Notes under the pieces: model-generated
What the model saw: the letters and a program-made list of their open reading frames with translations, nothing else
The model's database searches: none
Told to the model about the DNA's origin: nothing
In this document: positions 1 to 10,900 of the stretch, piece by piece
Layout: each line of letters opens with the position of its first letter
How positions within the stretch are numbered: position 1 is the stretch's first letter
Source: Cyclostephanos tholiformis
Taxonomy: Eukaryota; Bacillariophyta; Thalassiosirophyceae; Thalassiosirales; Thalassiosiraceae
Assembly: GCA_036939975.1 (NCBI GenBank)
Contig: JALLPB010000009.1
Span: 1 to 45,814 of the forward strand
Reading direction: 5' to 3'
DNA: 45,814 bases
Position numbers and translations under genes: made by a program

Positions 1-930
1 CGATTTAGCTGTCACATCCTAGAACATTAGCTGGTGCTTAAACCCCGGTATATACGGTAGAAGTATTGTAACAGGTGAGTTTACAAGTGAAGGGTTTCCC
101 GCATTTAGAAATGTTTCTTCTCCCAAAAGGAGTTTTTCATGATTCATCGAGTTTATCATGGAATCATATGAATCGTTACGCTTTATCTGAAAATATATAT
201 TTATTCCCTTGTGGCCCCCACTGGAATGTCACGATTCATCGAGTTTTTCACGATTCATCGAGTTTTTCATGTGATTCATCGAGTTATTCATGATTCTCAT
301 TTAAAATTTTTCATGATTCTCATTTTAAAAGTTTTTCATGATTCATCGAATCTACGTCCATTCAAATAGGTATGATTCCTAACTAGAAAAAGTTTCTCGT
401 AAATAAGAAAAACTAATCATATTGATTTTCAATGAGTTGTCAACAAGCGATGGAATCGTAGGAGCGACTGCAAAAAGGTAATTTTACTGTGTTTTTTTAT
501 ATTGTGATCAAAATTGATATTATGGCTTAAACTCCGAGAGATAATCAGGTGTATTCATGAAACCCATAGGTTCTTCCGCCCCTCTACAAAACGAGTGCTC
601 CTAAGAGTTCTTATGTAGTATTTGCGTATTTCTTTTTTCCCGTGATAACAAAAAATGCGGTCACGGACGAAATAAAAAGGGCCCAATAAAAACTAACATG
701 CGAGTCCAAAATGACACACCATTATTTTTTTACTTTTAAGCTCTCGTCTCCACAAAATATTATTTTGTAAAAAAGAATCACGTTTTTTTTTGGCCATCAG
801 TTTCTTGTGTGGGTTGATATTATTTTATTATTTTCAGTGCTGCTCGGGTTTCGGCCACGGATCGTGTCAAGACAATATTATCGAGAGAGAGAATCAATAT
901 CAACAATACGATAACCTCTCAATTGGCAAC
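1..930. other. AT-rich intergenic/5' region, no supported gene
   Basis: No coding region is supported here. The open frame at 75-293 begins with GTG and only reads through an imperfect repeat. A polypyrimidine stretch followed by TTTTCAG at about 831-837 looks like a 3' splice site, so the downstream F-box-like gene may have an intron in its 5' UTR. A possible donor (AAAAAG|GTAATT) lies at about 478, but I could not confirm an upstream coding exon. Confidence 0.5.
131..350. repeat. Imperfect short repeat (GATTCATCGAG family)
   Basis: The unit TTTTTCAYGATTCATCGAG recurs irregularly at about 134-151, 230-250, 244-262 and 265-283. Decayed forms (GATTCTCAT) follow at about 290-325, and a further copy lies near 333-350. 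Spacing is uneven, so this is not a clean tandem array. It resembles degenerating simple sequence. Confidence 0.6.
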
Positions 931-1914
931 ATGGGACGTCCAAGCAGATGTACTCCCTCCGTCGTGACGCCTCGAATGACCATTAACAACACATCATGCT
1001 TGTCGAGCTGTGCAAGACATGCCGACGAAGGAATCGACGCCAACAACGAGCATGCAAGGGAGGATCGGGCTTACGATTGTTCCATTTCGTCGAGAGGCGC
1101 GTCGAGTGATTGCGACCTACCCGATTTCATCATCCCCGCCGTGATGGAATACCTCGGAGTACGGAGCCTCCTTCGATTCGGCGCGACGTGCAAATACCAC
1201 GCCGGGTTGTTATCGAGGGAAGTCGAGCGCAGGAGGGCGTATGTCGCCGACATCGAGGCGGAGTTCGCGCGTCTAACGAGGGACGTCGAGTCCGCGGGGG
1301 GGGAAGACGATGGCGATTATTTCATCGACCCGCCCACGCGAGCGAATATCACCGCGGCGAAGGCTTTGGCGCGTCGTGCCCTGCGTTACATCGACGATGA
1401 GGTCGATTTCGATGGCATGTTCCTTAAGCGCCATCCTCCGCACTTCCGGACGTGGGAGGACTATGTTGCCGAAATAGGCGAACTTGACTACTTCTTTCAC
1501 GAGAGGAAGAAGTTCCTTCGATTGCCGGATGGGGGATCCCTCTACATGTTGCCCGACGCTTTTTACTTCCCCCCCCGTGGCGAGGATGACAAATCCTCCC
1601 CTGCGCAAATTATTTATCACACGACGTTGGCATCCAAGAGCTGGGTGGTCATCCGCGGTTGCGATGACAATGACAATCTCTACCATCGCAGCATCGAGGG
1701 CATTGCGAATTGGCTCGTGGAGGGCAGGTGGTCGTCGAAAGGGGCCTACCGGATCGCCGCGAGGAAGTTGGTGACAAGTTTGCCATACTCGTGCGCGCGC
1801 GAGCAGGCATTGGGTAGCAAGGCAATAAGTTATTTCTCTTCCATTCTACACAAGGCGGATGACATGGACGCGATGGACGCAAGTCTGAATGACACGAGCA
1901 ATTATTGTGGATAA
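931..1914 (+). CDS. F-box-like protein, diatom type
   Basis: Single-exon gene, 327 aa from the first in-frame ATG at 931. The frame is open upstream to 790, but only with a TTG, and a likely splice acceptor sits at 831-837, so 931 is preferred. Around residues 66-115 a segment beginning 'LPDFIIPAVMEYLG' and continuing 'RSLLRFGATCKYH' fits an F-box: leucine-rich helices, then an SL..F..TCK core. A charged helix follows (R/E-rich, through AEFARL). The rest, with aromatic patches such as 'RTWEDYVAEIGELDYFFHE', is not recognised. F-box proteins usually bind Skp1 and select substrates for ubiquitination; that role is inferred from the motif alone. The C-terminus is Asp/Met-rich and ends at TAA 1912-1914. 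Confidence 0.7.
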   Translation: MGRPSRCTPSVVTPRMTINNTSCLSSCARHADEGIDANNEHAREDRAYDCSISSRGASSDCDLPDFIIPAVMEYLGVRSLLRFGATCKYHAGLLSREVERRRAYVADIEAEFARLTRDVESAGGEDDGDYFIDPPTRANITAAKALARRALRYIDDEVDFDGMFLKRHPPHFRTWEDYVAEIGELDYFFHERKKFLRLPDGGSLYMLPDAFYFPPRGEDDKSSPAQIIYHTTLASKSWVVIRGCDDNDNLYHRSIEGIANWLVEGRWSSKGAYRIAARKLVTSLPYSCAREQALGSKAISYFSSILHKADDMDAMDASLNDTSNYCG

Positions 1915-3335
1915 CGCATAATATGTCAAGCGCTCATTCATATGAATCATGGTTCACTCGTGGTAGTTCACTCGATAATAATATAATATATATGTTGGTT
2001 TAACGATACATAGTGGTAAAAATATCCCATCATAACGTGCCTGTACTAATAGCGCCACATCACTGCCTCCCCCACAAGTAGAAGTCGTCTCAATGGAGCC
2101 CCCCCCCCCTCCCCCACTTACCCATCCTTCCCCGTCTTTTTACCTCCCCCTCCTCCCCCTCTTCCATCCATCCTCTCCTTACTTCCACCCCCGCCGCGGC
2201 CACCCAACCCCCCTACCACCACCACCGCCGCGACGACGCTCCCTGTCGGCCGTGGGGGGAAACACACTTCCTCGGGGACAACTGGGCAACGTGATGCCCC
2301 ATCTCCTCTCTCCGTCCTCGTCTTCAATTCGCGCAAAATGAGTATATCCACGCGAGGTTTTCCGCGGCGACGGCATGTCCCAGTACACACGCCGGACGGT
2401 CTTTTTTCGTTAGTTTCGTGCCTTTCCCCGGGGCACGCGTATAATATGATGCGGGGTGGGCTGGTGACGATCCACCCGCGGAGGAGGCACGACTTGTTCC
2501 GTAATCGAATCCGAACGGCGTGCCGCGAAATGCGACCCACATCGCCCTCCGCGTATATCCTCCACTTCCACGAGGCATGCGTAAATTGGAATTATTCCAA
2601 TTCGGCCCAACGTCCCTCACGGACACCCCTTTTCATGGGCCTCGGGCATCCCCGAGCGGGACGATCGGCCTCGAACGCTTTCTCGTCGAAAAACGGGGAG
2701 ACGATGATAATCCCCCCCCCCCCACTCCCCCCCCCTCCCCGCCGTGGCCGCCATCTCGGCGACGTCTACCCCGTCATCCGAGGATGAAGACATCGAGAAG
2801 ACGGGACATCGCTCGGACGATGACCTCGCGCCAGCGGCGATGACATGCGCATCGATGCGGCGAAAGGGCGCGAGGATCGTTGGAGCGATATATGATATCG
2901 CCGAAATCGCCGAATGGATACTATACACATGCTAAATATCGGCGCCGCCGAGGGGTTCCGATTTGTGTGTTTCGCCTCTCTTTGGGGGTTGGGAACCATA
3001 ATAATATATATCAAAAAAGGGGTTCTTGCAGACCGAGAGCCCACATCATAAAATTTAAAAATTATTTATTACACCCTACACAATAGTAAAAGTACCAGAG
3101 CAGCGGGGGCTGAACTAATATTGTCATTCCCTTGTCACTATTATGATTTCTATTTAAGCCTCTCTCTATTGTTTTTTATCGGGCTCGGGCTGACAAAAAA
3201 GGGAGTGTAAAAAATCAGTCCATCTTTTTTTTGTTCTCTCACTAGGTACTTACCTTCCGCTGCCGCCGAGCTCGCCGCCACCACCAGATATCGCCATCAT
3301 TCCCGGAGTGCTGGGAGAGATACAATATTGTGCGA

Positions 3336-3361
3336 AGAGAGAGAGAGAGAGAGAGAGAGAG
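3336..3361. repeat. (GA)n microsatellite
   Basis: A run of alternating AG dinucleotides, about 26 nt, upstream of the membrane protein gene at 3538. A second (GA)n run of about 28 nt lies at 3485-3512, only 25 nt before that start codon, so it is probably within the 5' UTR. Confidence 0.9.
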
Positions 3362-3480
3362 GCTACGAAGGTTGATTCCAATCACCTCTCGCGCGCAGGA
3401 TAAAACGCGAAGATAAAGTCTTGTAGGGAGGAGGTGTGTAACTGACTCTCGTTAGCGGAGCACACGAAATGGGGTGAGAG

Positions 3481-3484
<4 letters not shown>

Positions 3485-3512
<28 letters not shown>
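3485..3512. repeat. (GA)n microsatellite next to start codon
   Basis: About 14 AG units immediately upstream of the ATG at 3538. GAGA tracts in this position are common in proximal promoters; any regulatory role is inference. Confidence 0.9.
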
Positions 3513-3515
<3 letters not shown>

Positions 3516-3537
3516 CGAACAATTCCCCGAAAATACG

Positions 3538-5514
3538 ATGTCATTCCGCAGCATCGCCTCCGCCATATTCGTAATAATTGCGTCCGTACCCCCCGGGTCG
3601 ATCGCCCAAACGGTGACGTCAACATTTTCATCGTCGTCGTCGTCCGCCTGCGTCGGGCCGGACGCGGACTGCGTCTACGGCCTGTGGTCGACGACCGCGT
3701 GCGAGTGCAAGTGCATCCCCCCCTACTGCGTCGATGGCTCCGGCGCTTGCACGTTGCCCACCGGTTGCGTGGGACGTCCATTTGGGGACTGCGAAATCGA
3801 CGTCGACTGTCCGTGGTGGAACGACGGCGTCGATTCGTGCGAGAACGGCCCGGACGTGCCGGAGGGGGTTTGGTCGGTCCACGCCACGCTGGGAGAATGT
3901 TGCGATGCTCACCATGCCGGATCGACGGCGTGCGATACGACGAGGAGTGGTCCGACGACGACGGTGCCCGCATCCTCCTCCTCCTCCTCCTCCTCCTCCT
4001 CCTCCGTCGTGGGAGATAATTCAACCGTTGATGATGAATCGGACGCGTACGAGACCATAACGATCAAATTCACGGTCGGCAACCTCGCCGTGGGTATCGG
4101 GATTGGAAACTTGAACGATATAAAGGCCGAGATGTCGTTCGTTCTACGGAAGGTGTTGACGGACCTATACGATTATGTCGATGATTTGAAATTCACGTCC
4201 ATCGAGGAGAGCGATCTACTAACATTGACGCCCACGACCGGGGAGGGAGGGGGGGGGGGGGACGAAGACGACCTCGAGACGACCGCGACCGTCGTCAGCG
4301 TTTACTACGACGTCACCGTCCTGAGATACCCGAACAAGGAATACGCATCCATTATTATCGCGGCCCTGCGTGACATTTATCCCGAAATATTGGATTGGAT
4401 ATCGGAGGGTTCCTACAGGACGTACTTGATTTGCTGCGTCTATTTGAACTGGTGCTACGATGGAGAGAACGACGGAACGTTCTCGACTTGCAGTAATCCC
4501 GTCACTACCGAGACTGCCACCTGGAGTTTTCGAGTGGCAAATCTGCCGAATGGATTGGATTGGGACAAGTCCCTTCCATATATCGTTGAGATTTTCGAGG
4601 ACGCAATAACTAAGACCGGGTTGGATGTTCTCGAATTTAGAATAAATAATGTGCACGATGTGCCCTCTCCGGATGGAGGGGTTGAAACCTTCGCTAAAAA
4701 TATCACGTTGGATTTCATTTTCGCTGAAGATATCGGCAAAGATTATCAGTCCATCGTCACTGAGGCATTAGCGAACGCAAAGAATGACAATCTGCGACGA
4801 ATACAGAGCTACTTCGATACGTCCACAACATGGGATCTGGAGTGGTGCATCGATGAATATGGAGCATATGCCGTCTGTCCCGAACCAGAACAAGTACGGG
4901 AATACCCATTCCTTTTGCCCCTTTGGGCCGTAATAACTCTGGCGGTCACGAGTTTTATTTTCTGCTGTTGCGTGTCTTGGTGTATAATTTCATACATAAA
5001 CCAACGTGACGCGGCAAAGGACAGAAGGAATGTTGGGACCTACATTCAAACAGGGAAACATTTCGATAATCCGATACCAAGGAGGAGAGGACAACTGCCA
5101 CGACGACGACGACGCGCGGTATCGAGGCGAAGACCCCATAGAAGGAGGGAAAATCCACCTCGAAGAAATTACGAAGCTGGACCCGTCAAGAGATTGGAGT
5201 ATAAGGATCCCGGCATGAAATATTTGGAAGCCAAGCCTGCATCCAATCTCTTTGAGGGCAAGGAGATTCAGCCCAATTACGAGAACATGCCTTCCTTTGT
5301 GTTTGACCATAGCGACGAGATTCAGCCCAATTACGAGGACATGCCTTCATTTGTGTTTGACCATGGCGACGCCCACTCAGCACAACGGCCACTCACAATT
5401 AGAGACGGGGGACCAAAGGGGTATGATGACGAGGAATCGTATCGCTTTGAATACAGCCGCCCTACACAGCAACCACCCTCAACTTATCAACAGAAGCCCA
5501 TGCTCGAGCCCTGA
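3538..5514 (+). CDS. Type I membrane protein A, Cys-rich, silicalemma-protein-like layout
   Basis: 658 aa, intronless. Residues 1-23 form a signal peptide. An N-terminal Cys module follows (about 38-145) with 'CECKCIPPYCVD', 'DVDCPWW', 'VPEGVW' and a CC pair. Next come a Ser homopolymer linker and two copies of a beta-alpha-beta-beta-alpha module that looks SEA-like (about 174-290 and 325-430), each closed by a spaced Cys pair. One membrane segment lies at about 455-482 (LLPLWAVITLAVTSFIFCCC). The cytosolic tail is Arg-rich and then Tyr-rich, with two tandem copies of 'EIQPNYEDMPSFVFDH'. The genes at 35722-37914 and 38372-40359 share the Cys module, the SEA-like module and the overall layout. 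The layout recalls diatom silicalemma-associated proteins; that identity is a hypothesis. A G homopolymer at about 4249-4260 codes for Gly. Confidence 0.85.
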   Translation: MSFRSIASAIFVIIASVPPGSIAQTVTSTFSSSSSSACVGPDADCVYGLWSTTACECKCIPPYCVDGSGACTLPTGCVGRPFGDCEIDVDCPWWNDGVDSCENGPDVPEGVWSVHATLGECCDAHHAGSTACDTTRSGPTTTVPASSSSSSSSSSSVVGDNSTVDDESDAYETITIKFTVGNLAVGIGIGNLNDIKAEMSFVLRKVLTDLYDYVDDLKFTSIEESDLLTLTPTTGEGGGGGDEDDLETTATVVSVYYDVTVLRYPNKEYASIIIAALRDIYPEILDWISEGSYRTYLICCVYLNWCYDGENDGTFSTCSNPVTTETATWSFRVANLPNGLDWDKSLPYIVEIFEDAITKTGLDVLEFRINNVHDVPSPDGGVETFAKNITLDFIFAEDIGKDYQSIVTEALANAKNDNLRRIQSYFDTSTTWDLEWCIDEYGAYAVCPEPEQVREYPFLLPLWAVITLAVTSFIFCCCVSWCIISYINQRDAAKDRRNVGTYIQTGKHFDNPIPRRRGQLPRRRRRAVSRRRPHRRRENPPRRNYEAGPVKRLEYKDPGMKYLEAKPASNLFEGKEIQPNYENMPSFVFDHSDEIQPNYEDMPSFVFDHGDAHSAQRPLTIRDGGPKGYDDEESYRFEYSRPTQQPPSTYQQKPMLEP

Positions 5515-5750
5515 CACAGTCGGTTTTTGCTTTTTTTTGGCATTGCATGATTAGAACTGTATACTTCCCTTCAATTCAATCGTCCTTTCTCATCAATACA
5601 AGTGTAACTAAAAACAATTCTTGAACTAACGAGCCAATTATTTGCAATTTAATCAAAACACATCATATCACCAAAGAATTGTGCCTAATAGGAATGTCGG
5701 TGCGCTCTGGATCTGGCAAATCATTGAGACCCTGACAAGAAGTTCAATAC

Positions 5751-7801
5751 TTAAACCATAATATGACCTCCATCCTTCAACTGCATCTGCACAGCTTCCA
5801 CCTGGGTGGAAGGATCCACATAAAATTGTGTACGGTGGGGGCCATTGGTATCTCCATCTTTGCCTCCACAACCGGCGCCTCCCTCACCGCAGGGAATATT
5901 GGCAACGGTGAACTGTCCAGGCGTTGCCCAAGCAACCGATTCCTCGATGCCAAGGAGGTTTGAGCCTATCACCACGATCACCACACAATCGAGGGATCAG
6001 CCGTGTCAACGAAACGAAGAATCTTACGCAGCAAAACCAAAACTTTCCAATTCCTTCAATCTTACCGGTCTTCACTCGGAAGAATCCCATCTCTCCCCAA
6101 TATTGACCTGAAAATTCAGTATATTGCTTAGGAATAATACCATCTCAACAAAAAGACTGTCGCCACTTGTGACTTACCCCAACTATTTCGAACGATCCAG
6201 TATTCGTCGCCCTCATCATCCACCCCCCATCCAACGATGGAAACAATATGATCCATGATCATGTCGACCATGCTCCCAGTCTTGATCACACCACCCTTGT
6301 ATTCCACTAGAGGATTGGCATTTACGCCGGTCTAAAGTAAGAGAAATCAAAGACCAGACAAAGAAATAAATTAGACGATGCAGAATATTTTTATCGACAA
6401 AACCTCTATTCCTTACCGCCACGGGTCCGCGGCTGTAAATTTCGCTCTTGATCTTGTGCAGGCGATCGAATGACAAGAGGTTATAAGTTCCATGTTCTGC
6501 CACGGTCGCGTTCGGGAAGAAGTCGATCTGCATTTAGCGCGAGAGGCGACAATGTCAAAAAGGAGAGGCATTAAATAATATTCGGGGATATATATATATG
6601 ATACAGCACACGTCAGATAGAACGTGCGAGCAACGCACCTCAACGCACGTCCCTCCAAACGAAGAAAACGTGCTGCAGGTGCGACAGATATTGTGCTTTT
6701 GGCACGAAGTATCGACGTGTTGACAGAACCCCTCCTTGCTATCTTCGCTGCATGCCAGGTATGGCATGCACGTATCGTAGGGGATGAATCCTTGGGCCTT
6801 GACGAATTCGTACACCTGCAGAATACGATACACATGCGCATTGCCGGAGAAGGCGAGGAGGGGGTGAGTGAAAAACCATATCCGAGAGTGCATATGATCC
6901 TTCAGGTGGAGCGAAAATTCGGATACTGAACGGAAGGGGGATTCATCATGCGGTAGCTTACACCCGAGTGACTCCCCCCCCAACAACTACCCGCCACTCC
7001 TTTACCGCAATTGAGTACATATTGGATGGACAAATTGATTTCGTCGCCAACGCCACCCCTTGCGATTTTGATCCGATCCGCGAGAGCGGATAGGGCACCT
7101 GCGACGAACGGGTGGGTAAGAAATGTGTACTTTACCGAATAACTCTCCCACGCGTGGGGAAAGAACAAGGATATCCGACGGGGGTTCGGCGGTGGCTCCT
7201 GACTCATCAATATAACGACTTACCATGTGCCCAACAAGATCCACTGACAAGAAATTTGGGACGAATAAATATTATGAGTGCGTGAATATTTGTTCGAATG
7301 GTGCTCCTTTCAACGAGGCGAATCGAAATTGCATAGCTTACCAATACTGTGGGATGTGCTGATTCAATGAATGAGTTATGAAAGACCTCCCGGATACATT
7401 GCGCCAGTCCCATACATTGGGCAAATCTTCCTCGAGGATGTATCTTGGGACGGGTGAGAGAACCAATGTGTAACGAAATAAATTAGGGATCACATATCCC
7501 CTAAAACGATACACGAGAACTCACTCGTGGGGCAAGGGAGAATGGTAGTCGTCCGTTCGAGTGTGTCCCTCCAATATCTGCGATTTGCAGCAACGCGCAA
7601 ATCGATGTGTGTTTCAGTTCGACGCGACAGGGTCGATGGGCGGATAACGTGCAAAATCACATATACCTTGAATTCATTCAGTCGACGAGGCGGCGATGTC
7701 AGGCCTTCATCCGCCGCCGCCGCCGGCAGCAGAAGGATGGCAAACAAGCCGAGGGTGCAGACGACTATTTTTGATGACGGCTGGAGGGTGTAGACAACCA
7801 T
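5751..7801 (-). CDS. Cathepsin X/Z-like cysteine protease (C1A family)
   Basis: Ten exons, 381 aa: 7801-7667, 7577-7525, 7443-7342, 7243-7224, 7098-6962, 6815-6639, 6527-6417, 6331-6178, 6107-6066, 5965-5751. Phases all agree. Residues 1-31 are a signal peptide. The mature part carries the cathepsin X signature 'NQHIPQYCGSCWAHG' with the HIP mini-loop, catalytic Cys100, His273 (MDHIVSIVGWG) and Asn294 (RNSWG), plus the Cys-rich 'CxxC' insert around 168-203. In this family the HIP loop gives carboxymonopeptidase activity; the enzyme would act in a lysosome/vacuole-like compartment or be secreted. Beyond the usual family end there is an extension of about 55 residues with a Gly/Cys cluster (GEGGAGCGGKDG). 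Most acceptors are CAG/TAG; the acceptor before exon 3 is AAG. Divergent from the RMC1 gene. Confidence 0.9.
7224..7243 (-). other. 20-nt micro-exon encoding the catalytic Cys
   Basis: Exon 4 of the cathepsin X-like gene. It is flanked by TGTCAG and GTAAGT on the minus strand. It completes Cys97 and encodes the residues through the catalytic Cys100 to the first base of Gly104. Both neighbouring exons join it in phase (2 and 1). Confidence 0.88.
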
Positions 7802-7981
7802 ATTATTTGATGACGGCTGTTCGGGGTTTCATGTTGTGTTCTTCTCATGGAAAGGGGGAGAGAGCAGTGATGGTCATCGTGGGAATTCATATCTCTCAAA
7901 GTCCTAAAAACACAACTAGCCACAGTCCGGTGTCGCTGCTCTAGGTAGCTGTGTGGCTTTGCTCTTATTCGACATTTCGAC
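7802..7981. promoter_or_regulatory. Divergent promoter region, cathepsin X-like / RMC1
   Basis: 180 bp separate the two start codons on opposite strands, so both promoters must lie here or reach into 5' UTRs. A short direct repeat (TTTTTGATGACGGCTG at about 7768-7783 and ATTTGATGACGGCTG at about 7805-7819) straddles the cathepsin start codon. No TATA box was identified with confidence. Confidence 0.5.
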
Positions 7982-10900
7982 ATGACGAGCCTCCTGGCAC
8001 CCACAACGATCATCGGTGGCAGCGACAACAAGCCGTTCCATCCCCCAGCCGCGACGTGGTTTGATGAGGATCTCCTACACTTCGTCGCGCTCGAGGCCAG
8101 ACCTCACAACGTCTGTGACGGTCGTAGCGCCAACAATAGCGAGCGCAACGACGGCGTCCGCCGAAGCCCTTCGGGTTCTAGTCAAGATCCTTACGAGGTT
8201 GTCCAATATCAGGCATATGGGATTCCAAAACGGGATCCAGCAAACGGTAACGATTCGGTGAGCGTCATGTCGGGGCAACTCACAGAGAGCGCTATCGACG
8301 CTGCTGAGAATGCAGCGCAGAGCAATCTCCAGGCATTACCGATGGACATTTCCGTTCGTCTTGCCCTTCCATTGGAATTGGCAACAATCGAAACTGCAAT
8401 AACGGACGGATCCGTTATGACTGAAGATGACGATTCGACGTTCGCGACAGAGTCGACTATGACAACTCTGTCCCGAAGGATTCCCATACTGGCGAAATTC
8501 AGCCCCAAGATGAAAAATGGGATGATTTTTCTGGCGATGCAGTATACGACAGAAATTGTACGTGTAGCAATGGTCGAAGGCCGGAGAGACAAGGAAGTGC
8601 CGAAAAAATCTAGGCGAGGCAGCTTTTATCTGATGGAAGAATTAGAATTGCCATCGGATGGAGACGACAGGAATGTCCACTGGACCATCGACCTGTCCGT
8701 CGATCCTTCCCCAGTCGTCTCAAAGCCCGAACAAACTTCTAGTTTTAAGCGGTCGTCTCGAGCCTTGTTTGGCACGGCTTCCAAGCATGAATATGGTTTT
8801 GTTCCAGGGACCACTTCTATAATTGGGGGGGGTGTCCTATGGCTAGCACGCGGACGGGAAGAGAACTCGTACTTGGACCTCATTGTCATTACGCAGACCT
8901 CAACCCTCGTCTATAACATGGATATGGTAAAAGGTTGTTTGGTAATGGCGCAAATATTTCCACACGATTTGGCGGCAAGCTTTTGGTGGGAGCCACTTAC
9001 GCGCACATTAATGATTGGGTCATACAGGAGGATTTCATCGCAGGATTCTGGTATCATCGATGATGGCCATGGTGATGACGAAACGCAGACATCTTTCACT
9101 CTTGAGGATCTAGAGGTTAATCGCCGATCATCATCGTATCCTTCTTTAATCATGTCTATGAAAGTGCTCTTCTTCTCCAAGGATTCTCCTTTGGTCGAGA
9201 CCTTCCCACCATTTTCTGTCGGGACAATACGCGAAGTGGTAGCGAGTGAGGAAGACAAGCAGCATGAACTTCTTCTCTCGTTGGAAACGCTCCATATTGC
9301 CCAATCGGATAGGGCGAGACAGGAGCATACTTCAGACAATGACGCAGTGCTACCCAGTGAAATCTCTCTTCTCAATATGTACGGTTCGGTTTACTGTGTT
9401 GAACTTGGCTCGATGGGCTCGGGCCACGGAAGTATTGGGCTAACGAAGCTGGACAGGGAAGCTGGATGCATTAATGTGAGACATCAGGTGAGCGATATGA
9501 TAGATCATTGGATCGTGTTTATTGGCATCTTCGTCATTATACTTATCCCTCATTTCAACCAATTGAACAAGAAATTTGATGTTCTAAAAGGTCACAGGGC
9601 TGCCACAGAATCGATATCTGTCGGCGTTATTGATAACTTGCTTTGCGTTTTCTCAAAGAGCGACGAGACTACAATAATTCTTGATGTCTCTGCCTTATTC
9701 TCAGATGATCAGCGGGTATTCCGCAACGGCATTGAACTCTTTGAGCCTACCGGCGATGTATCTGACATCAGCGTCCATAGTAAGACTTTGTCTTTTGTAC
9801 CCCCTTCATATTTCCTTGACACCAATGGCCAAGGTTACTTCTACAGAGTCGCGCTTTCCCTGCACCTTGTACTTCAGAAAATACCTCTAGCTGAATGCAT
9901 CATCCCTTTTCTTATGCGACGGCAGATGCCAAGGACCATTATTTTGACTCATATCATGGAGCGATTTTCGAGACTCATCTCTCTAAAGGATTTAAGCTCA
10001 TTGCGGAATTGGATTATGGTGGTCGTTGAGCAGTACTCGGAATGTGAAGTTGCACGCCAGGTCGACTTCGAGACTGCCCACCTCCTTCCAAAATCATCAC
10101 TTCTGTCACCAGATGACAATGTGGATGTAGATGATACAGTGGAACATTTGACGATGCCAGTATTGACACAAACAGAGATATTGGAGATTGTTTTACTACC
10201 GCATGCGATGTCAGCGGTCAAAAAAGGAGACCATGACGAAGTCAAGTTTATTTCATCATTGGCTACCTTTTATTTCGTCGAATTGGAAAAGAGGTTGGTA
10301 TCATCATGCGTAGCGCTACGATGCCTAGTTGTAACCTTGCTCTGGAGGACAAGAGAGTACGGAGAACTGAAGGCCTTCTTATCAGCCCAAGAGACGCAAT
10401 GGATTATTGAAAGAAGAAGAAGCCAACTTAATCTTTCGACAGAAAATCGAATGTTCTTTGACAACCCTGGGTCTGCAGCTTATGCTGAGACGTTAGTTAT
10501 GATCGCTAAAGACGGATATTCTGATGATTGTGAGCTTTACAGATCTCTGCTGTTTGCATCGCAACATTGTTCACCTACTGAAACAATATCTTTGTTCAAT
10601 AAACGCAGCATTGCATCATCAGGCCCTATCCACTGCACGGCAGCTGATCTCACACGCTACCATTATTCTTTTAGGATGCGGAGCCACTTCCCGCGCTGTA
10701 AAATGCCTGCTATCAGTGGGTCATCTCAACGATGCAATGAACGTTACCAAAAAAATCAGACCAAACAGGAACGCTGAAGATTTAAAGTTGTTCAAGGGGA
10801 TACATTGGAAGGATTTTTTTTGCGTAGCAATATCTAATGCGAGAAAAATGACCAGCATTTCTGACCGTTGCAAAACATTCTTCCTCTTGTATTGCTTTTT

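Larger units (their letters stand above)
1915..3537. other. Intergenic, low-complexity C-rich and GA-rich DNA
   Basis: This 1.6 kb contains many overlapping open frames on both strands between 2090 and 3090. They are Pro/Arg/Gly-rich products of poly-C and GC-rich simple sequence and overlap each other in all frames. None has a recognisable domain or a convincing intron structure. AT-rich flanks lie at 1920-2050 and 3000-3240. The 3' part (3240-3537) is probably the promoter and 5' UTR of the membrane protein gene at 3538 and contains two GA microsatellites. Confidence 0.5.

Noticed and set aside
790..930. N-terminal hydrophobic extension (signal-peptide-like) of the F-box-like protein
   Set aside because: It depends on a TTG start and contains a strong TTTTCAG acceptor, so it is more likely intron and UTR sequence.
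2338..2787. Open frame containing 'PVHTPDG', reminiscent of RNA polymerase second-largest subunit
   Set aside because: Only seven residues agree; the flanking sequence is low-complexity and unlike the polymerase.
3452..4024. 190-codon antisense frame, Arg-rich
   Set aside because: It is the reverse of the Ser/GA low-complexity part of membrane protein A and has no domain.
9488..9571. Membrane-spanning segment in the RMC1 homologue
   Set aside because: It lies entirely in a stopless 84-nt intron with GTGAGC donor; the spliced flanks fit the family.
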